Shown: positions 42,267 to 51,770 of the stretch, piece by piece
Layout of the letters: every line of letters begins with the position of its first letter
Numbering within the stretch: the first letter of the stretch is position 1
Assembly: GCF_900156895.1 (NCBI RefSeq)
Contig: NZ_FTPD01000034.1
Span: 139,994-203,993 of the forward strand
Direction of reading: 5' to 3'
DNA length: 64,000 bases
Source: Mesorhizobium prunaredense
Lineage (GTDB): Bacteria > Pseudomonadota > Alphaproteobacteria > Rhizobiales > Rhizobiaceae
Notes under the pieces: model-generated
The model's database searches: none
Seen by the model: the letters and a program-made list of their open reading frames with translations, nothing else
Told to the model about the DNA's origin: nothing
Translations under genes and position numbers: made by a program

Positions 42267-44132
42267 ATGGCTAATACGACATCTACCACCGCAGGCGGAG
42301 GCGACTTCACCTCCAATCTCGGCCGCATCTACGGCATCTACACCGGCGGCTTCATAGCCTTCATCATTCTGATGGCTGTCTTGAGCGCCATGGGCGTCGA
42401 AAATGTTGTAATCGGCTACCTGTTCATGGGCTTTACCATTGTCATCTACGCGGTGATCGGCGTCCTGAGCCGCACCATGCACGTCGGCGAATACTACGTC
42501 GCCGGGCGTCGCGTACCGGCGCTCTACAACGGCATGGCGACCGGCGCCGACTGGATGTCGGCGGCTTCCTTCATCGGCATGGCCGGCTCGCTCTATCTGC
42601 TCGGCTATGATGGTCTCGGCTTCGTGCTCGGCTGGACCGGCGGCTACGTGCTCGTGGCCATCCTCGTTGCGCCCTATCTGCGCAAGTTCGGCGCCTACAC
42701 GGTTCCCGACTTCCTGTCGGCGCGCTACGGCGGCAATCTTGCCCGCTTCATCGGCGTGATCGTTCTGTTCTCCTGCTCGTTTACCTATGTAGTCGCGCAG
42801 ATTTTCGGCACCGGGCTGATCTCGGCGCGCTTCCTTGGCATCGATTTCAACGTAGCGGTCTATGTCGGCCTCGCCGGCATTCTCGTCTGCTCGATGCTCG
42901 GCGGCATGCGCGCCGTCACCTGGACGCAGGTCGCCCAGTACATCGTGCTGATCATCGCCTACCTGATCCCCGCCATCTGGATGTCGACGGTGAAAACCGG
43001 CATTCCTATCCCGCAATTGATGCAGGGCCAGGCGCTGGCGAACATCACCGCGCTTGAGACGGCTCAGGGCATCACCTTGCATCACATCACGCCATTCGCG
43101 CATGGCGGCTACGATGCCAAGAACTTCTTCCTGCTCATCCTCTGCCTGATGGTCGGAACGGCGTCACTGCCGCATGTCCTGATGCGCTACTTTACCACCC
43201 CGTCGGTGCGTGAAGCGCGTGTCTCGGTGGCCTGGTCGCTACTGTTCATCTTCATCCTCTACTTCACGGCGCCTGCCTATGCGGCGTTCGCCAAGTGGAC
43301 GATGCTCGACCTGGTGGCGTCGGGCCTGACGCCTGAAAACATCGGCGAGAAAGCCGGATGGATGATGCGCTGGGCCGCAGCCGACAATACGCTCGTGCAG
43401 ATCTGCGGCAAGGCGGCGACAGACACTGCGGCGATCGTCGCTGCCTGCGCCGAAAAGGGCGTGACGGCACTTTCGTTTGCCGACATCAACCTCAACGCCG
43501 ACATGATCGTGCTGGCCACGCCGGAAATGGCCGGCATGCCCTACGTCATCTCGGGCCTCGTCGCCGCCGGCGGCCTTGCCGCCGCGCTATCGACGGCGGA
43601 CGGCCTGCTGCTGGCCATCGCCAACGCGCTCAGCCACGACATCTACTACAAGATGATCGACCAGAATGCGCCGACGTCGCGGCGCCTGATCGTGTCCCGC
43701 ATCTTGCTGGTTCTGGTGGCGGTGCTGGCCGCCTACGTCGCGTCAACCAAGCCGTCCGACATCCTGTCGATGGTGTCATGGGCGTTCTCGCTTGCCGCCG
43801 GCGGGCTGTTCCCGGCGCTGGTGCTCGGCGTCTGGTGGAAGCGCGCCAACTCGGCGGGCGCTGTCGCCGGCATGATCGCAGGCTTCGGCATCACCCTGTT
43901 CTATCTGGTGATGACCCAGTACGGCGCCGATTTCGACAAGGCTACGCCGAACATGGAACTGTGGTGGGGGGTGAAGAACATCTCGTCGGCGACTTTCGGA
44001 CTGCCGGTGGGCTTCGCCGTGATGATCATCGTCAGCCTTCTCACCAGGGCGCCGTCCCAGGCTATGCAGGATTTCATCGAGGAAATCCGTGTGCCGCGCG
44101 GCAAGCAGATGATGGAAGAAAAGATCGCCTGA
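42267..44132 (+). CDS. Sodium:solute symporter family protein
   Basis: This 621-residue transporter of the SSS family (ActP/VC2705-like branch) has some 13 hydrophobic segments. Family signatures include YYVAGRRVPALYNGMATGAD, WMSAASFIGMAG and ISGLVAAGGLAAALSTADGL. It imports a small carboxylate or similar solute with sodium. Because it is paired with DUF4212 and lies near a CBS-DUF294 gene, it resembles the acetate-type transport loci of other bacteria. The start at 42267 follows GGGGGAA. Confidence 0.92.
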   Translation: MANTTSTTAGGGDFTSNLGRIYGIYTGGFIAFIILMAVLSAMGVENVVIGYLFMGFTIVIYAVIGVLSRTMHVGEYYVAGRRVPALYNGMATGADWMSAASFIGMAGSLYLLGYDGLGFVLGWTGGYVLVAILVAPYLRKFGAYTVPDFLSARYGGNLARFIGVIVLFSCSFTYVVAQIFGTGLISARFLGIDFNVAVYVGLAGILVCSMLGGMRAVTWTQVAQYIVLIIAYLIPAIWMSTVKTGIPIPQLMQGQALANITALETAQGITLHHITPFAHGGYDAKNFFLLILCLMVGTASLPHVLMRYFTTPSVREARVSVAWSLLFIFILYFTAPAYAAFAKWTMLDLVASGLTPENIGEKAGWMMRWAAADNTLVQICGKAATDTAAIVAACAEKGVTALSFADINLNADMIVLATPEMAGMPYVISGLVAAGGLAAALSTADGLLLAIANALSHDIYYKMIDQNAPTSRRLIVSRILLVLVAVLAAYVASTKPSDILSMVSWAFSLAAGGLFPALVLGVWWKRANSAGAVAGMIAGFGITLFYLVMTQYGADFDKATPNMELWWGVKNISSATFGLPVGFAVMIIVSLLTRAPSQAMQDFIEEIRVPRGKQMMEEKIA

Positions 44133-44157
44133 TCTCGTATAGCGATCGGCGCTCGAG

Positions 44158-44181
44158 GCGGGGTCCGGCGACGGACCCCGC
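44158..44181 (+). terminator. Rho-independent terminator after the symporter
   Basis: A perfect 10-bp stem, GCGGGGTCCG (44158-44167) with CGGACCCCGC (44172-44181), has a GCGA loop and is followed by TTTCATTT. It is well placed 25 bp after the symporter stop. Confidence 0.8.
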
Positions 44182-44239
44182 TTTCATTTCCGGGACGCCG
44201 CTGGCATAACGCGGCGGCGCCGCTCCTTGGAAAATCCAC

Positions 44240-44548
44240 ATGAATGATTTCTGGGCCTACTGGTATTTCCACATACCGAATTTCATTCTTGCCGCGGTGA
44301 TGTACACGCTGATGGGGCGTCTCCTGCTCGGCCTCTTCGTGCCCGAAAGCTGGGACAACTACATCTGGCGCTTCTTCAAGTCGGTCACGGACCCGTTCCT
44401 GCGGATCGTGCGGACCATCACGCCATCGATCCTGACCCAGCCGGTGGTGATCGTCTTCAGCGTGCTCTGGCTCATGGCCTTGCGCATCGGCTATCTCGTC
44501 TTGCTGATCAATTTCGGCATTGCTCCGATGGCTTCACAAGGGGGTTGA
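44240..44548 (+). CDS. YggT-family membrane protein
   Basis: This 102-residue protein has an N-terminal hydrophobic helix (YFHIPNFILAAVMYTLMGR), the family segment SVTDPFLRIVRTITP and a C-terminal helix pair. YggT proteins are small inner-membrane proteins of uncertain role, linked to cell division and osmotic growth in other bacteria. It starts after the symporter terminator and is followed by another small membrane protein gene 4 bp downstream, so the two are probably one operon. Confidence 0.78.
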   Translation: MNDFWAYWYFHIPNFILAAVMYTLMGRLLLGLFVPESWDNYIWRFFKSVTDPFLRIVRTITPSILTQPVVIVFSVLWLMALRIGYLVLLINFGIAPMASQGG

Positions 44549-44552
44549 GGCA

Positions 44553-44873
44553 ATGGACAGAAACGCTCTTGTGCCGGTCATGGCGGTCGCCATCGTCAAC
44601 GGTATCTTTTCGCCATGGGTGCTGATGGTCTTCCTGCTCTATCCGATCTGGTATCCGGGCTGGGCGCCGCCTTTAAGCCAGATCGTTTACATGGCAAGTG
44701 CGCTGATCCTGTCGACGGTGACCATCATGCTCGCCGGCGTGCCGGCCGCGCTCTATGAGCGCTGGTCGGCGCACCCCAGAAGCATAGTCGTCTCGTCAAT
44801 CTGGCTTGCCGGCACGGTTTTGTTGACGCTGCCGGCGCTGCCGAATGTGGTGCGGGCGCTAAGCGGCGGCTAA
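44553..44873 (+). CDS. Small hypothetical membrane protein
   Basis: This 106-residue protein has three hydrophobic segments (FSPWVLMVFLLYPIWYPGW; MASALILSTVTIMLAGVPAAL; SSIWLAGTVLLTLPALPNV). The ATG at 44553 follows GGGGGTTGAGG. It is coupled to the YggT-family gene. No family that I can name with confidence; probably a conserved rhizobial membrane protein. Confidence 0.7.
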   Translation: MDRNALVPVMAVAIVNGIFSPWVLMVFLLYPIWYPGWAPPLSQIVYMASALILSTVTIMLAGVPAALYERWSAHPRSIVVSSIWLAGTVLLTLPALPNVVRALSGG

Positions 44874-44898
44874 GAATTCCCTTCGGCTCGTGCTTTGA

Positions 44899-45879
44899 TC
44901 AACCGGCTTTCAACCAGCGCGCAGCGGCCGTATCCTGTGGGCGCGTGTTGAACGCTGAAGGGGAAGCGGGGTTCCGGCCACGGCCATATTGCCGTGGTGT
45001 ACAGTCCATGACCCTCTTGAAGGCCGTGCTGAAGGCGCTTTCAGACTCGTAGCCGAGCGACAGGGCGATAATGGAAATTGGCTCGCTGGAATTCGCCAGC
45101 CTGTCCCCCGCCAGCAGCATTCGCCAGTTCGTCAGATACTCTATCGGTGACGTCCCAACCATCTCCTTGAATTTCAGGGCAAAGGTCGATCGCGACATGC
45201 CGGCACGCTCCGCTAGCTCCTGCAACGTCCAGCGATGCGCCGGATCGTCGTGCATGGCGTTGATCGCAGCAGCCATCTGTCTGTCCGCCAGGGCGAAGAA
45301 CCATCCAACGCCACCTCCCAGCCCTTCCGCCAGATGCAGGCGCAAGGCCTGGACCAGCATCATATGGGCGAGGTGTTGCGCGACCAGAAAACCGCCCGGC
45401 TGCGGCTCATGCAGTTCTTGCATCATCCGCTCCACCGACCAGCGCAGCGCCGCCTGATCGGTCTCTTTCCGGATATGCACGATGGGCGGCAGCATCCCCA
45501 ACAGGATGCCGGCATGATTGCCGCTGACAGCGAAGCGGCTACCGACAAGAAAGAAATCACCGCCGCCATTATACGTCACGACGCCGCCAGCGCGCGCGGG
45601 AGGAAAAATCGTGCTGACTTCGACAGGGGTCAAAGTCATGTCGCTTGCGAGGCGGAAAGGCCGCCCGCTCGGCAGCACGAAGCAGTCCCCCCTCTCCAGG
45701 CGCACCGCGTCGGCAACGCCTTCCACGGAAAGCCAGCACCCGCCTGAAACCACAGCGTAGCATTTGATGCGCTCATGCTGGTCGGAGAACTGGATCGACC
45801 AGTTTCCTCCTGCGTCGAAGCCGGCGGACACATAACTGCGTGGCTTCAGCAGCGACAGGACATCTGAGAGCGGATCCAT
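44899..45879 (-). CDS. AraC-family regulator with cupin sensor domain
   Basis: This 326-residue protein has an N-terminal cupin-like domain (CYAVVSGGCWLSVEG, GDCFVLPSGRPF) and two C-terminal helix-turn-helix units (LAERAGMSRSTFALKFKEMV; IIALSLGYESESAFSTAFKR). It is divergent from the molybdenum hydroxylase genes, with a 244-bp gap that contains two palindromes, so it probably activates them in response to their substrate, perhaps an aldehyde or N-heterocycle. Confidence 0.9.
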   Translation of the reverse strand: MDPLSDVLSLLKPRSYVSAGFDAGGNWSIQFSDQHERIKCYAVVSGGCWLSVEGVADAVRLERGDCFVLPSGRPFRLASDMTLTPVEVSTIFPPARAGGVVTYNGGGDFFLVGSRFAVSGNHAGILLGMLPPIVHIRKETDQAALRWSVERMMQELHEPQPGGFLVAQHLAHMMLVQALRLHLAEGLGGGVGWFFALADRQMAAAINAMHDDPAHRWTLQELAERAGMSRSTFALKFKEMVGTSPIEYLTNWRMLLAGDRLANSSEPISIIALSLGYESESAFSTAFKRVMDCTPRQYGRGRNPASPSAFNTRPQDTAAARWLKAG

Positions 45880-45943
45880 GGGCGTTCCGGACGATTGCGA
45901 AGATAATACGGACTTTACAGCATAGACCGGATTTTCTCAATTG

Positions 45944-46004
45944 GTTATTTAATAACAACGTCTCCGCCAATGTGGCAGTTTCTGGAGTAATAATCAGTAT
46001 TATT
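45944..46004. promoter_or_regulatory. Two AT-rich palindromes between the AraC gene and the Mo-hydroxylase operon
   Basis: GTTATT-T-AATAAC (45944-45956) and AATAAT-CAGT-ATTATT (45989-46004) have centres about 46 bp apart in an AT-rich stretch of a GC-rich genome. They are plausible operators or promoter parts for the divergent genes. Confidence 0.4.
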
Positions 46005-46123
46005 GAAAGATGTAGATGTTACCGCCGTGGATAACACAGGAAAGTTCTATGGATAACGCGGATAAAGCCGCCATCATCACGGCATGATACCAGATGATTG
46101 CGCCAGATAAGGGAACAAGAGTC

Positions 46124-46576
46124 ATGACAGCGTTCACGATCAATGGACGGGCGGTGGATCTCGCCGCCGAGCCAGATACCCCACTTCTATGGGTGATACG
46201 GGAGCATCTGAAACTCACCGGCACCAAATTCGGCTGCGGCATCGCGCAATGTGGCGCCTGCACCGTTCACGTCGACGGCGAGCCGACGCGCTCCTGCATA
46301 ACCCTGCTTCAGGACGTGGCCGGAATGGAGGTGACAACGATCGAAGGCCTGTCGCCGGACGCCGGCCATCCGCTGCAGCAGGCCTGGATTACCGAGCAGG
46401 TGCCGCAATGCGGCTATTGCCAGTCCGGGCAGATCATGCAGGCGGCGGCGCTCCTCAAGAGCAACCCCAACCCCACCCGCGAGCAGATCGTCGAACACAT
46501 GGACGGCAACATCTGCCGCTGCGGGACCTATGTGCGAATCATCAGCGCCATTCAACGCGCCGCACGGGAGGCCTGA
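46124..46576 (+). CDS. Molybdenum hydroxylase, 2Fe-2S subunit (IorA-like)
   Basis: This 150-residue protein has a plant-type ferredoxin cluster motif (CGIAQCGACTVHVDG) followed by a second cluster domain (CGYCQSGQIM ... NICRCGTY). It passes electrons from the Mo-cofactor subunit encoded 4 bp downstream. The start at 46124 follows AAGGGAA. This two-subunit form, without an FAD subunit, is that of isoquinoline 1-oxidoreductase and related aldehyde dehydrogenases. Confidence 0.92.
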   Translation: MTAFTINGRAVDLAAEPDTPLLWVIREHLKLTGTKFGCGIAQCGACTVHVDGEPTRSCITLLQDVAGMEVTTIEGLSPDAGHPLQQAWITEQVPQCGYCQSGQIMQAAALLKSNPNPTREQIVEHMDGNICRCGTYVRIISAIQRAAREA

Positions 46577-46579
46577 GCC

Positions 46580-48799
46580 ATGACCGAGACATTGCAGCTT
46601 CATACCAGAGCGCTCTCGCGGCGCAGCTTCCTCATCACCGTCGGCGTCACCGGCATCGCGGTTGCGTTCGGCGGCCTGCTCCAGGATGCCTCGGGCGCCA
46701 GCATTGCGCCGATGGTCGAGGGCAGTTACCGGCCGAACGCCTGGCTGACCATCGCGGCCGACGGCACCGTGACCATCATGTCACCCGCATCCGAGATGGG
46801 GCAGGGTATCATGACGACGCTGCCGCTGCTCATCGCCGAGGACATGGACGCCGATTGGGACAAGGTTCGCGTCGTCCAGGCTCCGTCTGACGCGGAGAAA
46901 TACGGCAACCCTGGCTTTTACGGCGTACAGCTCACCGGCGGCAGCGAATCCACGCGGGGCTACTACAATATGCTGCGCCTGGTCGGCGCCCAGACCCGCA
47001 AGATCATCCTGGCGAGTGCTGCCGCCATGCTGAACGTTCCGGTGAGCGAACTCACCACGGAGCCCAACCGGGTCGTGCACGCGCAGTCGGGCCGCTCGCT
47101 CGACTACGGCGAGGTCGCCGCGGGCGGCACGCTTCCGGATCCGCTGCCGCAGGCGACCGATGCCGATCTGAAGCCGAGCGATCAGTGGCGCTACATCGGA
47201 AATCTGACGATACCGCGTGTCGACATACCCTCGAAGGTCGATGGCACCGCGATCTTCGGCATCGACGTGCAGCTTCCGGACATGCTGTACGGAGCGGTGC
47301 TGCGGGCGCCCGTTCAGGGCGAGCAGCCGGAAACCATCGACGATGCCGAAGCCAGGGCCGTGCCGGGCATCAGTCACATCGTTCCGCTTCCCTACGGCGT
47401 CGGCATCATCGGCGAAACGGTCGAGGCGACGAAGCGGGCCAAGGATCTGCTCAAAATTGTGTGGACCACGTCGTCGCGGATCCGCAGTTACACCAGCGAT
47501 CGGCTGTTGGAAGAGTATCGCCGCATTGGCCGCGACCTCGCCCAAACTGGCGTCGGCGCTGCCACGCAAGGCGACGCAGAGGCCGCGATCTCAAAGGCCG
47601 CAACGGTCATCGCGGTCGATTACATGAGCGACCATGTTCACCATGCGACCATGGAGCCGATGAACGCCACGGCGCTGGTGACCGGCGATACGGTTGAAGT
47701 GTGGGCTCCGACGCAAGGCCCAACAGGCACCCAGGGCTTTGCCGCGGAGGTGGCCGGCACCACCCCTGACAAGGTCGAGGTGAACACCACCCTGCTCGGT
47801 GGCGGCTTTGGCCGCAAAGCCGAGGCCGACTTCATCATCGATGCAGTGTCGCTGGCCAAGGCGGTGCAGGGCCGACCGGTCAAGGTCATCTGGAGCCGCG
47901 AAGACGACGTCCAGCATGGCAAGTACCGGCCGCTCGAGGCACAACATGTGCAGGTCGGGCTCGACGGCGACGGCAACATTATCGGCTGGCGGCACCGGAT
48001 CGTGGCGGATTCCATTTTTGCCCGCACGATGCCTCAACTGTTCGTGAGCGAAGGCGGCCACGACAGTGTGGTGACCGAGGGCGCGCAATTCAACTATGCC
48101 GTCCCTGCGCATCTGATCGAATATATCCGTAGGGATAACGGCCTGGATATAGGCTTCTGGTTCGGGGTCGGGGTTGGCTACACCAGGTTCGGCATCGAAT
48201 GTGTCATCGACGAAATAGCGACCGCCAAGGGGGTCGATCCTGTGGCGCTTCGGCTGGAGCTCCTGAAGGACCAGCCGCGGGCGCGCAAGGTCATCGAGAC
48301 CGTCGCCCAGATGGCGGAATGGGACCGCCAACGCGACGGGCGGGCGCTGGGCGTCGCCTATTCCGATGCCTTTGGCTCCCACTGCGCTGAGATCGCCGAG
48401 GTTTCGCTTGACCGGGAGACCGGCGAGATCCGCGTGCACACCGTGTGGTGCGCTGTCGATCCGGGGACAGCGGTACAGCCGCGCAACATCGAAGCGCTGA
48501 TGATTACCGGGATCACAGGCGGTGCCAGCCATGCGTTGCTCGAGCAGATCAACATCGTCAATGGCGAGGTGCAGGAATCGAACTTCGACACCTATCGGGT
48601 GATACGCATGTCCGAGGCGCCCGATATCAAGGTCACCGTGATTCCAACGCCCGAGAATCCGATCGGGGGCATCGGTCAGGTCGGCCTGCCGCCGATCGGT
48701 CCCGCGATTGCCAACGCGGTGGCGCGGCTCACCGGCGGCGTGCGGCTGCGGCACTATCCGTTCCTGCCGGCGCGTGTGCTGGAGGCGCTCAACGCCTGA
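46580..48799 (+). CDS. Molybdenum hydroxylase, Mo-cofactor subunit (IorB-like)
   Basis: This 739-residue protein has a twin-arginine leader (LSRRSFLITVGVTGIAV) and the xanthine-oxidase-family core: LLGGGFGRKAEADFI, QGPTGTQGFAAEVAG and the C-terminal NPIGGIGQVGLPPIGPAIAN, where the catalytic Glu is expected. The Tat leader places the enzyme in the periplasm. No cytochrome c subunit follows, so the electron acceptor must be a separate cytochrome. The substrate is an aldehyde or aromatic N-heterocycle by family. Confidence 0.9.
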   Translation: MTETLQLHTRALSRRSFLITVGVTGIAVAFGGLLQDASGASIAPMVEGSYRPNAWLTIAADGTVTIMSPASEMGQGIMTTLPLLIAEDMDADWDKVRVVQAPSDAEKYGNPGFYGVQLTGGSESTRGYYNMLRLVGAQTRKIILASAAAMLNVPVSELTTEPNRVVHAQSGRSLDYGEVAAGGTLPDPLPQATDADLKPSDQWRYIGNLTIPRVDIPSKVDGTAIFGIDVQLPDMLYGAVLRAPVQGEQPETIDDAEARAVPGISHIVPLPYGVGIIGETVEATKRAKDLLKIVWTTSSRIRSYTSDRLLEEYRRIGRDLAQTGVGAATQGDAEAAISKAATVIAVDYMSDHVHHATMEPMNATALVTGDTVEVWAPTQGPTGTQGFAAEVAGTTPDKVEVNTTLLGGGFGRKAEADFIIDAVSLAKAVQGRPVKVIWSREDDVQHGKYRPLEAQHVQVGLDGDGNIIGWRHRIVADSIFARTMPQLFVSEGGHDSVVTEGAQFNYAVPAHLIEYIRRDNGLDIGFWFGVGVGYTRFGIECVIDEIATAKGVDPVALRLELLKDQPRARKVIETVAQMAEWDRQRDGRALGVAYSDAFGSHCAEIAEVSLDRETGEIRVHTVWCAVDPGTAVQPRNIEALMITGITGGASHALLEQINIVNGEVQESNFDTYRVIRMSEAPDIKVTVIPTPENPIGGIGQVGLPPIGPAIANAVARLTGGVRLRHYPFLPARVLEALNA

Positions 48800-48988
48800 A
48801 TTTGGAGGTGCTGCTCCTCCTCGGTCTCGTCCTGGTGACTCAGGCGACCGCCATCGGCTGGGGAACGCGAGATCTGCTTACGCCCGGTCGTCGGCAAGGC
48901 ACGGCTTGGCCAGCCGATCCATAAGGAATAGCATTGCTGCTCGATCGGAGGCCACGACCTCACAACAAAGTAGCGCAGGGAGCAACCC

Positions 48989-49756
48989 ATGGGCACAAGG
49001 CTGGCTGGCAAGATCGCCATCGTCTCAGGCGGCGCAACGGGAATGGGCAGTGCGGCCTCGGAGCTTTTCGCGGCGGAAGGCGCCAAGGTGGCGATCATCG
49101 ACCGCAACGGCGAGGCGGCCGCCGCCACCGCTGCAGGAATCAGGGAACGCGGCCATGTCGCCGAGCACTGGGTAGCCGACGTATCGGACGAGGCGCAGGT
49201 CGAGGCCGCAGTTAAGGGCGTGAAGGAACAATTCGGCCCGGTCACCACGTTGTTCAATCATGCCGGCACCATTGTCATCAAACCCTTCTTGGAGACCACG
49301 CTGCAGGAGTGGGACTGGCTGCATGCCGTCAACGTGCGCTCGATGTTCCTGATGACGCGCGCCGTGCTGCCCGGCATGATCGCCGCCGGCGGTGGTTCCA
49401 TCGTCTGCACCTCGTCGATCTCGGCGGTGGCGGCGACGCCGATGGAGGTGCTTTACGACACCACCAAGGGCGCCTGCCACATGTTCGCGCGCGCCATCGC
49501 GGTCGAGTTCCGCGACCGCAACATCCGCTGCAATGCGGTCTGCCCCGGCTTCATCAGGACACCGCATGGCCTGCGCGAAGTCGCCGACCTCGGCAAGCTC
49601 GGTGTCGATGTCTCCGACGCAGCAATGGCCGCGCAGCAAGGGCGGATCGGCGAGCCGGAAGAGGTGGCGAAGGCAGCCCTGTTCCTGGCCAGCGACGAAT
49701 CCAGCTTCGTCAACGGCGCCCATCTGTTCGTCGACAACGGCTTTACCGCGGTGTGA
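48989..49756 (+). CDS. SDR family oxidoreductase
   Basis: This 255-residue short-chain dehydrogenase has the loop SGGATGMGSAASELF, NHAG in place of NNAG, a Ser in CTSSISA and the YDTTKGA catalytic motif. It starts 190 bp after the Mo-hydroxylase and may or may not share its promoter; no terminator is seen between them. It converges on the ABC permease at 49771. The substrate is unknown. Confidence 0.88.
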   Translation: MGTRLAGKIAIVSGGATGMGSAASELFAAEGAKVAIIDRNGEAAAATAAGIRERGHVAEHWVADVSDEAQVEAAVKGVKEQFGPVTTLFNHAGTIVIKPFLETTLQEWDWLHAVNVRSMFLMTRAVLPGMIAAGGGSIVCTSSISAVAATPMEVLYDTTKGACHMFARAIAVEFRDRNIRCNAVCPGFIRTPHGLREVADLGKLGVDVSDAAMAAQQGRIGEPEEVAKAALFLASDESSFVNGAHLFVDNGFTAV

Positions 49757-49770
49757 AAGGCGGAGCGCCG

Positions 49771-50715
49771 TTACCGTTCTTCGCGGCGAAACGGCTTGAG
49801 CAACGCCGAAGGCGCGACCGCGTTGCGCGACATCACCGCCATGGCGACGATGGTGAAGATGAAGGGCAGCATCAGGAACGCCTCATAGGGGATATGGCCG
49901 AGCCCGCTCGCCTGCATGCGCAGTTGCAGGGCATCGACGAAGGCGAACAGCAGGGCAGCCCCTGCCGAGCGCCAGGGATCCCAGCGGCCGAAGACGACCA
50001 GCGCGATCGCCACCCAGCCACGCCCCGAAACAAGTCCGAAGGTGAAGGCGTTGAACTGCACCATCGACAGGAAAGCCCCGGCCAGCCCCATCAGGGCACC
50101 GCCAAGGATCACCGCCTGGAAGCGCGTCGCGATGACGCCGACGCCGGCCGAGTCGGCGGCGCGCGGATTTTCGCCGACCATGCGCACCGACAGGCCCCAT
50201 GGTGTGCGGTAGAGCACGAAGGCGGCGAGCGGAACGGCTGCCATCGCCATGTAGACCAGCGAAAACTGGTTGAACACCGCCGGTCCGACCACCGGGATGT
50301 CGGAGAGAACAGGGATCGGCAGCGTTTCGAAACTCTTGATGCTGGGCGGCACCGATTGCTGGCCGAAGATCAGCCGGTAAAGGAAATAGGCCAGGCCCGA
50401 CGAGAACAGCGTCACACCGATGCCGCAGACATGCTGGCTGAGGCCGAGAGCCACCGTGAACAGCGCATGCACGGCACCCATCAGCGCACCGGTCAGCACC
50501 GCCGCAAGCACGCCGAGCCACAGGCTGCCGCTGAGGCTGGTCGCGGTGAAGCCGGTCATCGCCGACAACAGCATGATGCCTTCGATGCCGAGATTGAGCA
50601 CGCCGGCCCGCTCGGAGAACATCTCGCCCAGTGTCGCAAAAGCCAAAGGCGTTGCGATGCGGATGATCGCGGCCAGGAAACCGACCTGAAAAATCTGTTC
50701 GAGCACGACGCTCAT
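49771..50715 (-). CDS. BMP-type ABC transporter permease 2
   Basis: This 314-residue permease of the BPD_transp_2 class is related to nucleoside importers (NupQ/YufQ-like), with LGIEGIMLLSAMTGF near helix 3 and many hydrophobic segments. It overlaps the upstream permease by 4 bp (50712-50715). It is the last gene of a minus-strand run with a double ATPase and a BMP-family binding protein. The ligand is likely a nucleoside or other nitrogen-rich compound. Confidence 0.9.
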   Translation of the reverse strand: MSVVLEQIFQVGFLAAIIRIATPLAFATLGEMFSERAGVLNLGIEGIMLLSAMTGFTATSLSGSLWLGVLAAVLTGALMGAVHALFTVALGLSQHVCGIGVTLFSSGLAYFLYRLIFGQQSVPPSIKSFETLPIPVLSDIPVVGPAVFNQFSLVYMAMAAVPLAAFVLYRTPWGLSVRMVGENPRAADSAGVGVIATRFQAVILGGALMGLAGAFLSMVQFNAFTFGLVSGRGWVAIALVVFGRWDPWRSAGAALLFAFVDALQLRMQASGLGHIPYEAFLMLPFIFTIVAMAVMSRNAVAPSALLKPFRREER

Positions 50716-51770
50716 CGTGCGGCTCCGACGCGGCGGATGCGATAGGCCGTGAACAGCAGCGCCACCAGCATGGCGAGCAGCGCGGTGCCCTGGATGACGT
50801 CGCTAAGGAAGGCCGGAACGCCGGTGGCCCGCGACATCGCCTCGGCGCCGGTCATGACGGCGGCGAGGAACAGCGCTGCCGGCATCACGCCGAGCGGATT
50901 GAGCCTCGCCAACATGGCGACGACGATGCCGGAATAGCCATAGCCCGGCGAGATGTCGCTCATCACCTGGAAATGCACGCCGCCGACCTCGCTGACGCCG
51001 GCAAGCCCGGCGAGGGCGCCGGACAGCAGCGCCGTCGAGATCAGCACCCGCTCGACATGGATGCCGCCATAGCGCGCGGCCTCGGGATTTTCGCCGATGA
51101 CCCTGATCCTGAAGCCGAGCGTCGTGCGCGCAATCAGGAACCAGATGACCGGCGCGGCCAGGAACGCCGCCACGACGCCGAGATGCAGCCGCGTGCCTTC
51201 GAGCAGCACCGGAAAATTGGCTGAATCCTCGATCGGCGGCGAGATCGGGTAGCCGCTAAAGCTGTCTTTCCACGGGCCTTCGATCAGCGCCATCAGGGCG
51301 TAGAAGATGACCGAGTTGAGCAGCAGTGAGCTGACGACATCATCGACTTTGAATTTCACCCGCAGCGTCGCCGGGACCAGGGCGACCGCAGCGCCGGCGG
51401 CGGCGCCGGCGAGCGCCATCAGCAGCATGGCAAGCGGCCCCGGCATCGGAATGGCGCCGACGGCGCAGCTCGCCACCGCACCGGCAAGCAACTGCCCCTC
51501 GGCGCCGATGTTCCAGAATTTGGCGCGGAAGGCGACCGCCACGGCAAGGCCGGTGAGGATCATCGGTGTTGCGCGCACCAGCGTTTCGGTGATGGCGTAG
51601 CTGTCGCCCAGCGACGCCGAGAACATCACGCCATAGGCGTCGATCACCCCGGCACCGGCCAGCGCGATGAGGCCGCTGCACAGCACCAATGTCGCGCCGA
51701 TAGCCAGCAACGGCAGAGCCAGGTTGAACCAGGCGGGCGTTGAGGTGCGGGCTTCGAGGCGGAACATCAA
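50712..51770 (-). CDS. BMP-type ABC transporter permease 1
   Basis: This 352-residue permease is related to NupP/YufP, with the family segment NIGAEGQLLAGAVASCAVG. It is coupled by 4-bp overlaps to both neighbours (ATPase upstream, permease downstream). With the second permease it forms the membrane channel of the BMP-type importer. Confidence 0.9.
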   Translation of the reverse strand: MMFRLEARTSTPAWFNLALPLLAIGATLVLCSGLIALAGAGVIDAYGVMFSASLGDSYAITETLVRATPMILTGLAVAVAFRAKFWNIGAEGQLLAGAVASCAVGAIPMPGPLAMLLMALAGAAAGAAVALVPATLRVKFKVDDVVSSLLLNSVIFYALMALIEGPWKDSFSGYPISPPIEDSANFPVLLEGTRLHLGVVAAFLAAPVIWFLIARTTLGFRIRVIGENPEAARYGGIHVERVLISTALLSGALAGLAGVSEVGGVHFQVMSDISPGYGYSGIVVAMLARLNPLGVMPAALFLAAVMTGAEAMSRATGVPAFLSDVIQGTALLAMLVALLFTAYRIRRVGAAR

